From: Flavobacterium agricola
GTDB taxonomy: Bacteria; Bacteroidota; Bacteroidia; Flavobacteriales; Flavobacteriaceae
Direction: 5' to 3'
Assembly: GCF_025919725.1 (NCBI RefSeq)
Contig: NZ_CP081495.1
Location: 434,001-498,000, forward strand
DNA: 64,000 nucleotides
The notes under the pieces were generated by a model. It was not told the origin of the DNA, ran no database searches, and was given only the letters and a program-made list of their open reading frames with translations. Within the stretch, counting starts at the first letter, position 1, and every line of letters starts with the position of its first letter. The position numbers and the translations under genes were made by a program. Shown here piece by piece: positions 37,102 through 45,957 of the stretch.

Positions 37102-38330
37102 GTACATTGAAAGAATTATTGAAAGATGTTCCGGTGGAATGGAAAAAATTATGGGAAGTAACAATATGGGATAAAAAATTCAATTCTGTTGAAAAATATA
37201 AACAACCAAAAACTATTAAATATAATTACTTATTGGCAAGCGAGATTCAGCTTCTTAAATCAGGTAAAGGAAATATTCGATTGCTATCAACTAATTTAAC
37301 TAATTGGTGGACTAGTGAAGAAATTGCAGGCGAAATTGTCTCCGAAGGTGAAATTATTGCTATACCATGGGGTGGCAATCCGATTGTTCAATATTATAAA
37401 GGAAAGTTTATAACAGGTGATAATAGAATTGCTGTTGTTAATGATCAAAACTATTTATCAACTAAATTTTTATATTATTATTTAAATGAAAATATTTCTT
37501 TAATTAGTTCATTTTATAGAGGAAGTGGTATTAAACATCCAAGTATGTATAATGTTTTAGATTTAGATGTGCCAATACCATCATTAAAAATTCAACAAGA
37601 AATTGTAAGGTTTTTAGATGGTTTAAGTGAACAAAATAAAGCCTTAACCACTGCTTTAGCCCAAGAAATAGACCAACGTAAAAAACAATACGAGTATTAT
37701 CGTGAAGAATTGTTCCGCTTTGAGGGTAAGGATGTGGAGTGGAAAACTTTGGGAGATACAAAATATTTTAAAGTTTCATCAGGTGGTACGCCAAGTAAAG
37801 CGAAAAATGATTATTGGGAGAATGGTACAATTCCTTGGTTAAGATCAGAGTCTTGTAATAATAGTTCGATTAATAAATCTAATGATTTTATAACTGAAAT
37901 AGGCTTAAAGAACTCCAGTGCTAAAATATTGGAGCCTTTTTCAACCTTAATAGCATTGGTAGGAGCAACAATTTTCAAAACTGGTTATTTACAGTTTGAG
38001 GCATCTACAAATCAAAATATAGCAAGTATTAAATCATTAAATTCTGAATTTGTTAAAGATAAATATTTGTTTATTTATATAACAAGCTTGTACCAAGAAC
38101 TAAAACTTAAAATGAAAGATTATGGAATGTTAAATTTAACTACACTAAGAAGTTTTAGAATCCCTGTTCCATCCATCCAAGAACAAGAACGCATTGTACA
38201 TTTATTAGATCAATTCGATGAAGCCACTAAAAACATTGTGGCTGCATTAGAAAAAGAAATAGAACTGCGAAACAAACAGTACGAGTATTATAGAAATTTA
38301 TTGTTATGTTTTCCAAAAGAAAATAAATAG
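37098..38330 (+). CDS. hsdS: Type I restriction-modification system, specificity subunit
   Basis: A 410-residue HsdS with two target-recognition domains (about residues 10-165 and 208-360). Each is followed by a conserved helical spacer: LDGLSEQNKALTTALAQEID in the middle and LDQFDEATKNIVAALEKEIE at the end. Both spacers finish with KQYEYYR, and both TRDs begin with an xxVEWKxL motif, giving the usual pseudo-twofold layout. The recognition sequence cannot be predicted. Near-identical DNA at the two spacer ends could let half-subunits recombine. Confidence 0.94.
   Translation: MSTLKELLKDVPVEWKKLWEVTIWDKKFNSVEKYKQPKTIKYNYLLASEIQLLKSGKGNIRLLSTNLTNWWTSEEIAGEIVSEGEIIAIPWGGNPIVQYYKGKFITGDNRIAVVNDQNYLSTKFLYYYLNENISLISSFYRGSGIKHPSMYNVLDLDVPIPSLKIQQEIVRFLDGLSEQNKALTTALAQEIDQRKKQYEYYREELFRFEGKDVEWKTLGDTKYFKVSSGGTPSKAKNDYWENGTIPWLRSESCNNSSINKSNDFITEIGLKNSSAKILEPFSTLIALVGATIFKTGYLQFEASTNQNIASIKSLNSEFVKDKYLFIYITSLYQELKLKMKDYGMLNLTTLRSFRIPVPSIQEQERIVHLLDQFDEATKNIVAALEKEIELRNKQYEYYRNLLLCFPKENK
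37684..38291 (+). repeat. Two 17-bp direct repeats at the HsdS spacer ends
   Basis: AACAATACGAGTATTAT at 37684-37700 recurs with one change as AACAGTACGAGTATTAT at 38275-38291. They encode the two KQYEYYR ends. Recombination between such repeats is a known route of HsdS specificity change. Confidence 0.6.
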
Positions 38331-38352
38331 CTTTTAAAAACCTTTAACCAAA

Positions 38353-41300
38353 ATGCCAAATTACAACACCATAGCCGAAAGCAACAATTTTATAGTATTA
38401 GATAAATACGACAAGCATACCTCTGTTAATGAAACCCCAACAGGTTACCAAACAGAGGCCGCTTTAGAACGTGAGTTTATTCAAGATTTAGTAAAGCTGG
38501 GGTACGAAAATGCTGCTCATATTACCTCATTAGAACAAATGTTAAACAATGCGCGTACGCAACTACAAGCATTGAATAATATGAGTTTTACAGATAAGGA
38601 GTGGGTGCGTTTCTGTGAAGAATACCTAAATAAACCAAGTGATGATTTGGTAGCCAAAACCGAGAAAATTCAAAACAATCATATCTATGATTTTGTGTTT
38701 GATGATGGGCATATTCAAAACATTTATTTGGTAGATAAAAAAGAGATCACGCGCAACAAAGTTCAGGTTATTTCTCAGTTCGAGCAAAAAGGAACCCACG
38801 CCAACCGTTATGATGTAACCATTTTGGTTAATGGTTTGCCGCTTGTTCAAGTTGAACTAAAAAAACGTGGCGTTGCCATTCGCGAAGCCTTTAATCAAGT
38901 ACATCGCTACAGCAAAGAAAGCTTAAATGCCGAAAGTTCGTTGTTTAAGTACCTGCAATTGTTTGTTATTTCTAACGGAACAGATACGCGTTACTTTGCC
39001 AATACGGTAGAAAGAAATAAAAACAGTTTCGATTTTACGATGAACTGGGCTAAGGCAGATAATAATCTGATTAAAGATTTAAAGGATTTTACAGCTACTT
39101 TTTTTCAAAAAAACACCTTGCTAAATGTAATTCTTACCTATTCAGTTTTTGATGTAAGTAATACCCTTTTAGTAATGCGCCCATATCAGATTGCAGCAAC
39201 CGAACGTATCCTATGGAAAATTAAAAGTTCGTACAATGCAAAGCAATGGGCTTCTACAGAAGGAGGCGGTTTTATATGGCATACTACCGGTTCGGGCAAA
39301 ACATTAACCAGTTTTAAAGCGGCTCGTTTAGCAACGCAATTAGAATTTATTGATAAAGTGTTTTTTGTGGTCGATCGTAAAGATTTAGACTATCAAACCA
39401 TGAAAGAATACCAGCGTTTTTCACCAGATAGCGTAAATGGTTCAGACAGTACATTAGGTTTAAAACGCAACATTGATAAAAACGATAATAAAATCATCGT
39501 GACAACCATTCAAAAATTAAATAATTTAATGAAGGGGGATAACGATTTAGCCATTTATAACAAACAAGTGGTGTTTATTTTCGACGAATGTCACCGTTCA
39601 CAATTTGGTGAAGCGCAAAAGAATTTAAAAAAGAAGTTTAAAAAGTTCTACCAATTTGGCTTTACAGGAACTCCAATTTTTGTTCAGAATGCTTTAGGAT
39701 CAGAAACCACTGCAAGCGTATTTGGTAGAGAATTACATTCGTATGTAATAACAGATGCAATTCGCGACGAAAAAGTATTAAAATTTAAGGTAGATTATAA
39801 CGATGTTCGTCCACAATTCAAAAGCTTTGAACAAGAACAAGACGAGAAAAAACTAAGTGCTGCCGAAAATAAAAAAGCATTTTTGCATCCTGCACGTATT
39901 AAAGAAATTTCGCAATACATCTTGCAAAATTTTAAGATTAAAACGCATCGCAACCAAATTGGAAACAAAGGATTCAATGCCATGTTTGCAGTAAGCAGTG
40001 TAGATGCCGCTAAATTGTATTACGAGGCTTTAAATAATTTGCAAAAAGACAGCGAAAAACCTTTACGCATTGCAACCATATTTTCTTTTGCTGCCAATGA
40101 AGAGCAAAACGCAATTGGTGATATCCCTGACGAAACGTTTGAACCTACTGCAATGGATGCTACTGCAAAAGAATTTCTAACAAAAGCGATTGGCGATTAT
40201 AACGCGATGTTTAAAACCAATTATGGAGTAGAAAGCAATGAGTTTCAAAATTATTATCGCGATCTAGCGAATCGAGTTAAGAAAAAAGAAATTGATTTAT
40301 TGATTGTGGTTGGAATGTTTTTAACCGGATTCGATGCTCCTACATTAAATACCTTATTTGTAGATAAAAATTTGCGTTATCATGGTTTAATGCAGGCTTT
40401 TTCTCGTACCAATCGTATTTATGATTCAACAAAAACTTTTGGAAACATTATTACATTTAGAGATTTAGAGCAAGCAACGATTGATGCTATAACTTTATTT
40501 GGAGATAAGAATACCAAAAATGTTGTTTTAGAAAAAAGCTATAAAGAATACTTAGAAGGATTTACAGATATACTTACAGGGCAAGCACGTAGAGGGTATA
40601 ACGATATTGTAGAAGACTTAAATACAAAATTTCCTAATCCAGATGAAATTGTAACGGAAAAGGATAAAAAAGAGTTTTCGAAGTTATTTGGTGAATATTT
40701 AAGAGTAGAAAATATTTTACAGAATTACGATGAATTCACAAATTTAAAAGCATTTCAGCTAATTGACAGAAACAATCCAGAAGAAGTTGACTCGTTTAAA
40801 GAACAATATTTTGTAACAGATGAAGATATTGCAGTAATGCAAAACATGGAGGTTATCCCTGATAGGTTACAACAAGATTATCGCTCAACGTATAACGACA
40901 TTCGCGATTGGATTAGAAGAGAGAAAAACGGGAAAGAAGCAGAGGAATCAGAAATCGATTGGAATGACGTTGTTTTTGAAGTTGACTTATTAAAATCGCA
41001 AGAAATTAATTTAGATTATATACTTGAACTAATTTTTGAGCAAAATAAGAAAACTAAAAGTAAAACAGAACTTGTAGATGAAGTGCGTCGCTTAATTCGA
41101 GCAAGTATTGGAAATAGAGCCAAAGAAAGTTTGGTGGTAGATTACATCAATGAAACCAATTTGGATGACATATCTGATAAACCTGCTATTTTAGATTCGT
41201 TTTATGAGTATGCGCAAGAAAAGCAGAAGAAAGAGGTTACTGAACTAATTTCAGAAGAAACCTTAAACGAAGAAGCGGCAAAGCGTTATATTGCTAATTC

Positions 41301-41463
41301 ATTAAAGCGAGAATATGCTACGGATAATGGTACCGAATTGAATTCAATTTTACCAAAAATGAGCCCTCTAAACCCACAATACTTAACCAAAAAACAAAGT
41401 GTTTTTCAAAAGATAAGCGCTTTAGTAGAAAAGTTTAAAGGTATAGGTGGAAATATAGAATAA
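38353..41463 (+). CDS. hsdR: Type I restriction-modification system, restriction/translocase subunit
   Basis: A 1036-residue HsdR. The N-terminal endonuclease domain (about 1-240) has the PD-(D/E)XK-type segment NRYDVTILVNGLPLVQVELK. The SF2 motor follows with TGSGKT at 312-317, DECH at 411-414 and GFTGTP. The second RecA domain contains MFLTGFDAPTLNTLFVDK and QAFSRTNR. The C-terminal helical domain binds the HsdM/HsdS core. All three hsd genes run in one direction with short gaps, so the system looks complete and functional. Confidence 0.96.
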   Translation: MPNYNTIAESNNFIVLDKYDKHTSVNETPTGYQTEAALEREFIQDLVKLGYENAAHITSLEQMLNNARTQLQALNNMSFTDKEWVRFCEEYLNKPSDDLVAKTEKIQNNHIYDFVFDDGHIQNIYLVDKKEITRNKVQVISQFEQKGTHANRYDVTILVNGLPLVQVELKKRGVAIREAFNQVHRYSKESLNAESSLFKYLQLFVISNGTDTRYFANTVERNKNSFDFTMNWAKADNNLIKDLKDFTATFFQKNTLLNVILTYSVFDVSNTLLVMRPYQIAATERILWKIKSSYNAKQWASTEGGGFIWHTTGSGKTLTSFKAARLATQLEFIDKVFFVVDRKDLDYQTMKEYQRFSPDSVNGSDSTLGLKRNIDKNDNKIIVTTIQKLNNLMKGDNDLAIYNKQVVFIFDECHRSQFGEAQKNLKKKFKKFYQFGFTGTPIFVQNALGSETTASVFGRELHSYVITDAIRDEKVLKFKVDYNDVRPQFKSFEQEQDEKKLSAAENKKAFLHPARIKEISQYILQNFKIKTHRNQIGNKGFNAMFAVSSVDAAKLYYEALNNLQKDSEKPLRIATIFSFAANEEQNAIGDIPDETFEPTAMDATAKEFLTKAIGDYNAMFKTNYGVESNEFQNYYRDLANRVKKKEIDLLIVVGMFLTGFDAPTLNTLFVDKNLRYHGLMQAFSRTNRIYDSTKTFGNIITFRDLEQATIDAITLFGDKNTKNVVLEKSYKEYLEGFTDILTGQARRGYNDIVEDLNTKFPNPDEIVTEKDKKEFSKLFGEYLRVENILQNYDEFTNLKAFQLIDRNNPEEVDSFKEQYFVTDEDIAVMQNMEVIPDRLQQDYRSTYNDIRDWIRREKNGKEAEESEIDWNDVVFEVDLLKSQEINLDYILELIFEQNKKTKSKTELVDEVRRLIRASIGNRAKESLVVDYINETNLDDISDKPAILDSFYEYAQEKQKKEVTELISEETLNEEAAKRYIANSLKREYATDNGTELNSILPKMSPLNPQYLTKKQSVFQKISALVEKFKGIGGNIE

Positions 41464-41624
41464 AATGATTCTAAAAAGTTTAAATTAAATCAAAAAACAT
41501 AATATTATAAATGTTTTAAAAGTAAAAGCAGATCATGTAAATCAAATAGCCTTAGCAAGTAATATGACATATAAAATGCTTAAAGGGACTGATGCTTTGA
41601 ATGGACATTCTATATAAATAAAAT

Positions 41625-41656
41625 AAAATCCTGCTCTATTAAAGCAGGATTTTTAA
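41625..41656 (+). terminator. Terminator after hsdR
   Basis: AAAATCCTGCT and AGCAGGATTTT form an 11-bp stem around CTATTAA with a trailing T-run. Confidence 0.85.
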
Positions 41657-41866
41657 TTTATAGTTTTTAAAAGTTAAATAAGATAAGAAAGCAGCTAATT
41701 GCTGTATGCAAAAAGCTGCTTAAAATTTTATTTTGTGTTGTGAAAAAATACCGGGGTTATTTTTAGAAAGAATCCCTGAAACTTTTGTGTAACTTGTGAT
41801 GTAGTGTTTTTTTTTTTTTTTTTGAGGGTATTTTCCTTTTTTTTTATATTATTTGAATAAAAGATG

Positions 41867-41890
41867 TATATTTGCGAGGGAAATTTCCCT
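41867..41890 (+). promoter_or_regulatory. Promoter -7 box plus perfect 14-bp palindrome, probable autoregulatory operator
   Basis: TATATTTG (41867-41874) fits the TAnnTTTG -7 box. It is followed at once by AGGGAAATTTCCCT (41877-41890), a perfect palindrome lying where the transcript should start, 15 bases before the ATG of a HTH protein. Binding there would block the gene's own transcription. Confidence 0.5.
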
Positions 41891-41904
41891 TTAATTTTGA
41901 TTAC

Positions 41905-43086
41905 ATGAACATTGAGAGTTTATTAAATTCCATATTTTCAGACACAGATTACAATGTCAAAGATATTTTTGAGCAAAAGTTAAGCGAATATAATTTAAGC
42001 AGAACTAAAGCTTTAAAACTGTTGAATATTGATAAAGATGTATTTGATGAAATTGTAAATGGAACAGCAAAACAACCAAATTTAATACATATTGTAAAGA
42101 TTGCTGAGTTTTTAGGAATAGAGGTTAATAACTTTATAAATATTGTATTAAAAAATCAAAGTGCTGAGAATATTTTAGCAATAGATAATGCAAGAAAAGC
42201 TACGTTTCTTGTTAAAAATTTTGATATAAAAGCCTTAACAAAACTTGGCTTTTTTGATTCAAGTTTTACGACTGAAGAGCTTGTAAATAAAGTTTTAGAT
42301 TATTTTGGATATACTTCAATTAATGATTTTGAAGAACAACTTGAAGAACCTCTATATAGTCGAGTTAAAAAGAATCATTCGGATAAGATGAAAGATTTTT
42401 GGATTAAATCAGCTTATCAAACATTTAAGGTTATAAATAATCCTAATGATTATAATAGAGAAAGATTAAAAGATTTAATTGTCAAAATTAAGCCGTATAG
42501 TCAAGATGTTAGTAATGGTTTGCTGACAGTTTGTAGAGCATTGTACAATATTGGAGTTACTGTTATCTTTCAAAATTATCTTACAACTACTCAAGTGCGT
42601 GGTGCAACCTTTATAACAAATGATAAACCTTGCATTGTTATTACTGATTTCAATAAAGTTTATCCAACACTTTGGTTTACATTATTACATGAACTTAATC
42701 ACGTGTTGTTTGATTATGATACAATTGAAAAAAGTAGTTACCACTTGTCAGATGATAATGATTTATTTTTGATTGAAGATCAGGCTAACTCTTTTGCCAG
42801 GGATTTCTTTCTATCTGAGGAGAAGTTTAATTACATCAAAGGTTACATTAATAATCCATACTTGGTGTCTAAATTTGCGAATGAGATTGAAGTTCATCCT
42901 TCAATAGTATATTCTTTTTTTACTTGGTATCAGAAAGAATTGTACGGTAAAAACTATCATGCTGCATTCAGAGAATTTTATCCTGATTATAGCAATGCAA
43001 TTTCTAAGTTGAATCCAATAACCTGGAATGAATCAAGTATTAAGGAAGCAAGTGAAAAAATTAAATCAGTTTTAGAATTAAATTAA
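41905..43086 (+). CDS. XRE HTH plus ImmA/IrrE metallopeptidase protein
   Basis: A 393-residue protein. The N-terminal 75 residues contain an HTH (EYNLSRTKALKLLNIDKDVF and HIVKIAEFLGIEVNNF). The C-terminal half is an ImmA/IrrE zinc peptidase with HELNH at 262-266 and the downstream EDQANSFARDFF that carries the third ligand. Proteins of this architecture regulate mobile elements by cleaving a repressor, or act as the antitoxin-like partner of a toxin. ATG 41905 is preferred to 41872, which lies inside the promoter. A palindrome lies upstream. The gene is 11 bp from an unknown partner. Confidence 0.85.
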   Translation: MNIESLLNSIFSDTDYNVKDIFEQKLSEYNLSRTKALKLLNIDKDVFDEIVNGTAKQPNLIHIVKIAEFLGIEVNNFINIVLKNQSAENILAIDNARKATFLVKNFDIKALTKLGFFDSSFTTEELVNKVLDYFGYTSINDFEEQLEEPLYSRVKKNHSDKMKDFWIKSAYQTFKVINNPNDYNRERLKDLIVKIKPYSQDVSNGLLTVCRALYNIGVTVIFQNYLTTTQVRGATFITNDKPCIVITDFNKVYPTLWFTLLHELNHVLFDYDTIEKSSYHLSDDNDLFLIEDQANSFARDFFLSEEKFNYIKGYINNPYLVSKFANEIEVHPSIVYSFFTWYQKELYGKNYHAAFREFYPDYSNAISKLNPITWNESSIKEASEKIKSVLELN

Positions 43087-43097
43087 AATAAGATATC

Positions 43098-43646
43098 ATG
43101 TCTAAAAAAGAAATAAAAAAACAAGAAGGTATTTCTCAAGCCGATTTAGAAAGATTAGAACTTTTACAAAGAGCTAATGAAAAAGTAGGGAAGCAATTGA
43201 CTATAAATTCGGAAACAGGTAATTTAGAGGAATTTGACGAATTAAGAGAATTGGTTGGAAAAGAATTCGAAAATCCAGAAGAAAAATATAATTTATATTA
43301 TGTTGGAATAAGAAGGTTACTTATGGATTATTTACCTAAAGGAAAAGATAACGAGCAATTGAGAAACATTATTTATGATGAAAAAAATGTGTTTTTAAAT
43401 TTAGGCAAAAAGAAATCAGATAATAATGGAATACGTAAATCTGATGGAAGAATGACTTATCAGCCAATAATGAATGAAATATTAGATATTATAATTAAAT
43501 GGGTTGGAGAGTCTCAAAACCCTTTTGATTTATATAGAGATTTCTATGAGTTAAATGAAAAAAATGGATACGGTCATGAGAATTATGATGATAGTACTCA
43601 AAGTGTAGCAAAAGCAATGCTAGCTTTAAGCAATAATAGAATTTAA
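43098..43646 (+). CDS. Unknown partner of the ImmA/IrrE protein, 182 residues
   Basis: A charged, mostly helical protein with start MSKKEIKKQEGISQADLERL. It continues with the segments NLYYVGIRRLLMDYLPKGKD and DGRMTYQPIMNEILDIIIKW. No domain is recognised. It follows the ImmA/IrrE gene by 11 bp and is probably expressed with it. Candidate roles are a cleavage substrate, a toxin or a defence effector; the sequence does not decide. Confidence 0.65.
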   Translation: MSKKEIKKQEGISQADLERLELLQRANEKVGKQLTINSETGNLEEFDELRELVGKEFENPEEKYNLYYVGIRRLLMDYLPKGKDNEQLRNIIYDEKNVFLNLGKKKSDNNGIRKSDGRMTYQPIMNEILDIIIKWVGESQNPFDLYRDFYELNEKNGYGHENYDDSTQSVAKAMLALSNNRI

Positions 43647-43689
43647 TAGGATGTTTTAAAAAATTACACTTAACAGGTCGCATATTGGA

Positions 43690-43841
43690 GATATTGGCGG
43701 AATAAAAAGTCTAAATTTTCAATTTTGCACTAAGCTAAGCAACAGCTTTTTATTATTATCTAAATATATGAAAAAGGAAATATAAAAGGCTGTTGCAACA
43801 AAAAAAGGAGAAACTTCCAATTTATCCCCTTAACCCGCCAT
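43690..43841. repeat. Nested inverted repeats 3' of the RT gene, possible structured RNA
   Basis: GCAACAGCTTTTT (43739-43751) pairs with AAAAGGCTGTTGC (43784-43796) to give a 13-bp stem with one G-T pair and a 32-base loop. Outside it, TGGCGG (43695-43700) pairs with CCGCCA (43835-43840). No T-run follows on either strand, so it is not a standard terminator. It ends about 15 bp after the RT stop codon on the RT strand. It could be a structured RNA, such as the template RNA of the RT, or a small mobile-element footprint. Confidence 0.4.
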
Positions 43842-43856
43842 TTCGTATAATCGATG

Positions 43857-45524
43857 TTACTCGAAGTATTTTTGTATGTTCATAACAAGGTTTTTTAAAT
43901 CAGTCCTAACCTTATTATAATTTTTTTCCTCTAAAAAAAGTAGAACTTTATAATTTAACTCAATTCTTTCTCTCACTTCTTTCTTTATTTTATTATCTTC
44001 TCCTTTTTCCTGAAGATTTTTATATTCATTTTGTATTTTGTCTTTGTCAACATTAATTACACTGCATCTATGGGATTCATCATTTCGTATTTCTCTTAGC
44101 ATTGTAAGATGTTTATCATAAAAGATACCTTTATCAAAAAAGAAGTCTTTTTCGTAAAGAAATACAAGAACGTTGATGTTAAGTCTATTGATTTGTGAAA
44201 AGCTGCTTTTAGCCTTTTCTAAATTATTTTTATATCGTTTGCTAAAATTTGGATTTTTAGTTAGCAATTCAATTAATAAATCATCAAAGTTTTTAAATTT
44301 TTTCCAGTAAAGATAATTTATCATGTTTTCAATTTGGTGAAATGCACATGTACAAAATGAAATAAAGTTGTCATCATTATTTCGATTTCCTTCGAAATAA
44401 ATCATCTCCATTTTTCGATTATCTACTTGAAGGCGCGTTTTAAGTGTCTTTTCTTTTAGGAACTCGTAATTAATAAGGTTATCCAAAAAAAGATATTTTT
44501 TACGCAAGTTTTTCGCCATTAAATTATCTTTTCCTTTTATTAGTGTAATGTATGCTAACTGACCACGTAAAACATTTTTAAAATTATAACTTTGACGATT
44601 TAAAGGTTGATGTTGTTTAAATACTGAAATTGCAAAATCTAAGCCCCCTTTTTCCCAATTATTTAGCATCGCTCTAGTTTTTTGCAAATAATCTCTTGAT
44701 ACATTAACTTTTCGGTTTACAATTAGACCTGTTACTTCTTGGGATTGAGCTTGATTTCGTATTCTAGTTTTTTCATCATTAAGTTTGAAATTTTCTGAGT
44801 TAATAATTTTAGATAATTCTGTAATAAAATCTTCATCCAAAACTGCTCGATTACAAGAAAAGCTAAGATCATCAGCATATCTTGAATATTTTACACCGTT
44901 TTGGATACAAAATTTCGAGATTTTTCTGTCTAGGTTTTGAGTTACTATATTTGAAACAATAGGACTAGTTGGTGCTCCTTGTGGTAAACTGTCATTATGT
45001 GTTAAAAGATTAGCCATTAAAAAAGCCACCTTTTCACGATGTTCACAAAGACTGAACGGTGAAAGTTCTAAAACTGTTTTCACTCTTCTAAAATTAATTG
45101 AAGGAAAAAAATTCTCTATGTCCAAGTTAAGTACAAACTTTTTAGAAACATGTGGTAGAGCATTTCTTTTTATATCTCTCCCTATTATGAAACCATTTGA
45201 ACAGTAATGTGCAGATTCTTCAAATATTATTTGTAGAACAATATTAATTAAATTCTGTATTCGCATTAAAACCTTGTCAGGAGTTTTAATTTCTCGTAAA
45301 CCACCATTTTTTTTTGAAATATGAAATTTCAAATAACGAATTTCTTTAGTTTTTGAGATAAAGTATAAGTGTGAAAAAGTTATTGGATATAATTCTTGAG
45401 TACTATTAAAAACCTCTTGCTCAACAAAATTTAAAAGTGATGCAAATTCTCGAACATTTTTTAATGCACTAAATTTAATTTTTACAGTTTTTTTGAACTC
45501 ACTATTATTATAGACACCGGACAT
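43857..45524 (-). CDS. Retron-type reverse transcriptase with C-terminal HEPN-like domain
   Basis: A 555-residue protein. Residues 1-290 are a reverse transcriptase: motif A LDIENFF at 134-140, QGAPTSP at 182-188 and the catalytic YADD at 216-219. Two retron signatures are present: NALPH (region X, NAxxH) at 121-125 and VTG (region Y) at 264-266 in EVTGLIVNRKVNVSRDY. The remaining 230 residues are an extension with HQIENMINYLYWKKF near 396-410 and RNDESH at 480-485. This fits the Rx4-6H motif of HEPN ribonucleases, with the usual Asn after Arg. The gene converges on the ImmA/IrrE pair. I infer an anti-phage RT with a built-in RNase effector. No msr-msd RNA was found upstream with confidence. 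Confidence 0.85.
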   Translation of the reverse strand: MSGVYNNSEFKKTVKIKFSALKNVREFASLLNFVEQEVFNSTQELYPITFSHLYFISKTKEIRYLKFHISKKNGGLREIKTPDKVLMRIQNLINIVLQIIFEESAHYCSNGFIIGRDIKRNALPHVSKKFVLNLDIENFFPSINFRRVKTVLELSPFSLCEHREKVAFLMANLLTHNDSLPQGAPTSPIVSNIVTQNLDRKISKFCIQNGVKYSRYADDLSFSCNRAVLDEDFITELSKIINSENFKLNDEKTRIRNQAQSQEVTGLIVNRKVNVSRDYLQKTRAMLNNWEKGGLDFAISVFKQHQPLNRQSYNFKNVLRGQLAYITLIKGKDNLMAKNLRKKYLFLDNLINYEFLKEKTLKTRLQVDNRKMEMIYFEGNRNNDDNFISFCTCAFHQIENMINYLYWKKFKNFDDLLIELLTKNPNFSKRYKNNLEKAKSSFSQINRLNINVLVFLYEKDFFFDKGIFYDKHLTMLREIRNDESHRCSVINVDKDKIQNEYKNLQEKGEDNKIKKEVRERIELNYKVLLFLEEKNYNKVRTDLKNLVMNIQKYFE

Positions 45525-45924
45525 AATTCTCTTTTGTAGGACCCCGATTAATTTCTAGGGATATCATAAATCATAAATTTGATAATTAAATATCATCAAA
45601 TAATAACTAAAACTAATATAATATAATATTTAAAACTTATTCCATAGCAAAAATAAAGATATAAAAATATCCATAATTGATTTGAAACGATCCTTCTTCT
45701 ATATCCTCACATTAGTTTGAACATTTCGATTTCGCAATGCATAGTCAATTTTTTATCCGGTGTCTTAATAATATGTTGCTTAACATCATTATACACGAAA
45801 GTAATCAATTTTAACGAATAGATAATTAAATGTTAAAATATTTCTTATCAATGCTTGTCTGTTGGTTAAATCTGATAACATGTGATTAAGTATTTAACAT
45901 ATTTTGGATTAGTAGAATACTTAA

Positions 45925-45954
45925 ATCAGAAACAGTCATAATATGCCTTGAAAT
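45925..45954 (-). repeat. Right copy of the inverted edge repeat of the cassette
   Basis: On the minus strand it reads ATTTCAAGGCATA, an eight-base spacer, then GTTTCTGAT. It matches the left copy at 35308-35332 in inverted orientation. Confidence 0.55.
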
Positions 45955-45957
45955 TAT

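Larger units (their letters stand above)
41464..41904. other. Gap between hsdR and the ImmA/IrrE gene
   Basis: About 440 bases. An open stretch ending at about 41620 reads KVKADHVNQIALASNMTYKM and may be the tail of a lost gene, but it has no convincing start. A terminator (41625-41655), a T17 run (41807-41823) and a T9 run (41837-41845) follow, then the promoter and palindrome of the next gene. Confidence 0.5.

Noticed and set aside
41520..41620. Small gene or antitoxin between hsdR and the ImmA/IrrE gene
   Set aside because: The open stretch ending VNQIALASNMTYKM has no good start upstream, and nothing else supports expression. It is noted as a possible remnant only.
43739..43796. Terminator of the 182-residue gene or of the RT gene
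   Set aside because: The 13-bp stem is strong, but neither strand has a T-run after it. On the RT strand it lies about 60 bases after the stop codon and is followed by mixed sequence.
45525..45720. An msr-msd retron RNA upstream of the RT gene
   Set aside because: Only short AT-only pairings (TTTGAT/ATCAAA, AAACTAAT/ATTAGTTT) were found. In such AT-rich sequence these are expected by chance, and no long stem or clear a1/a2 pair could be set.
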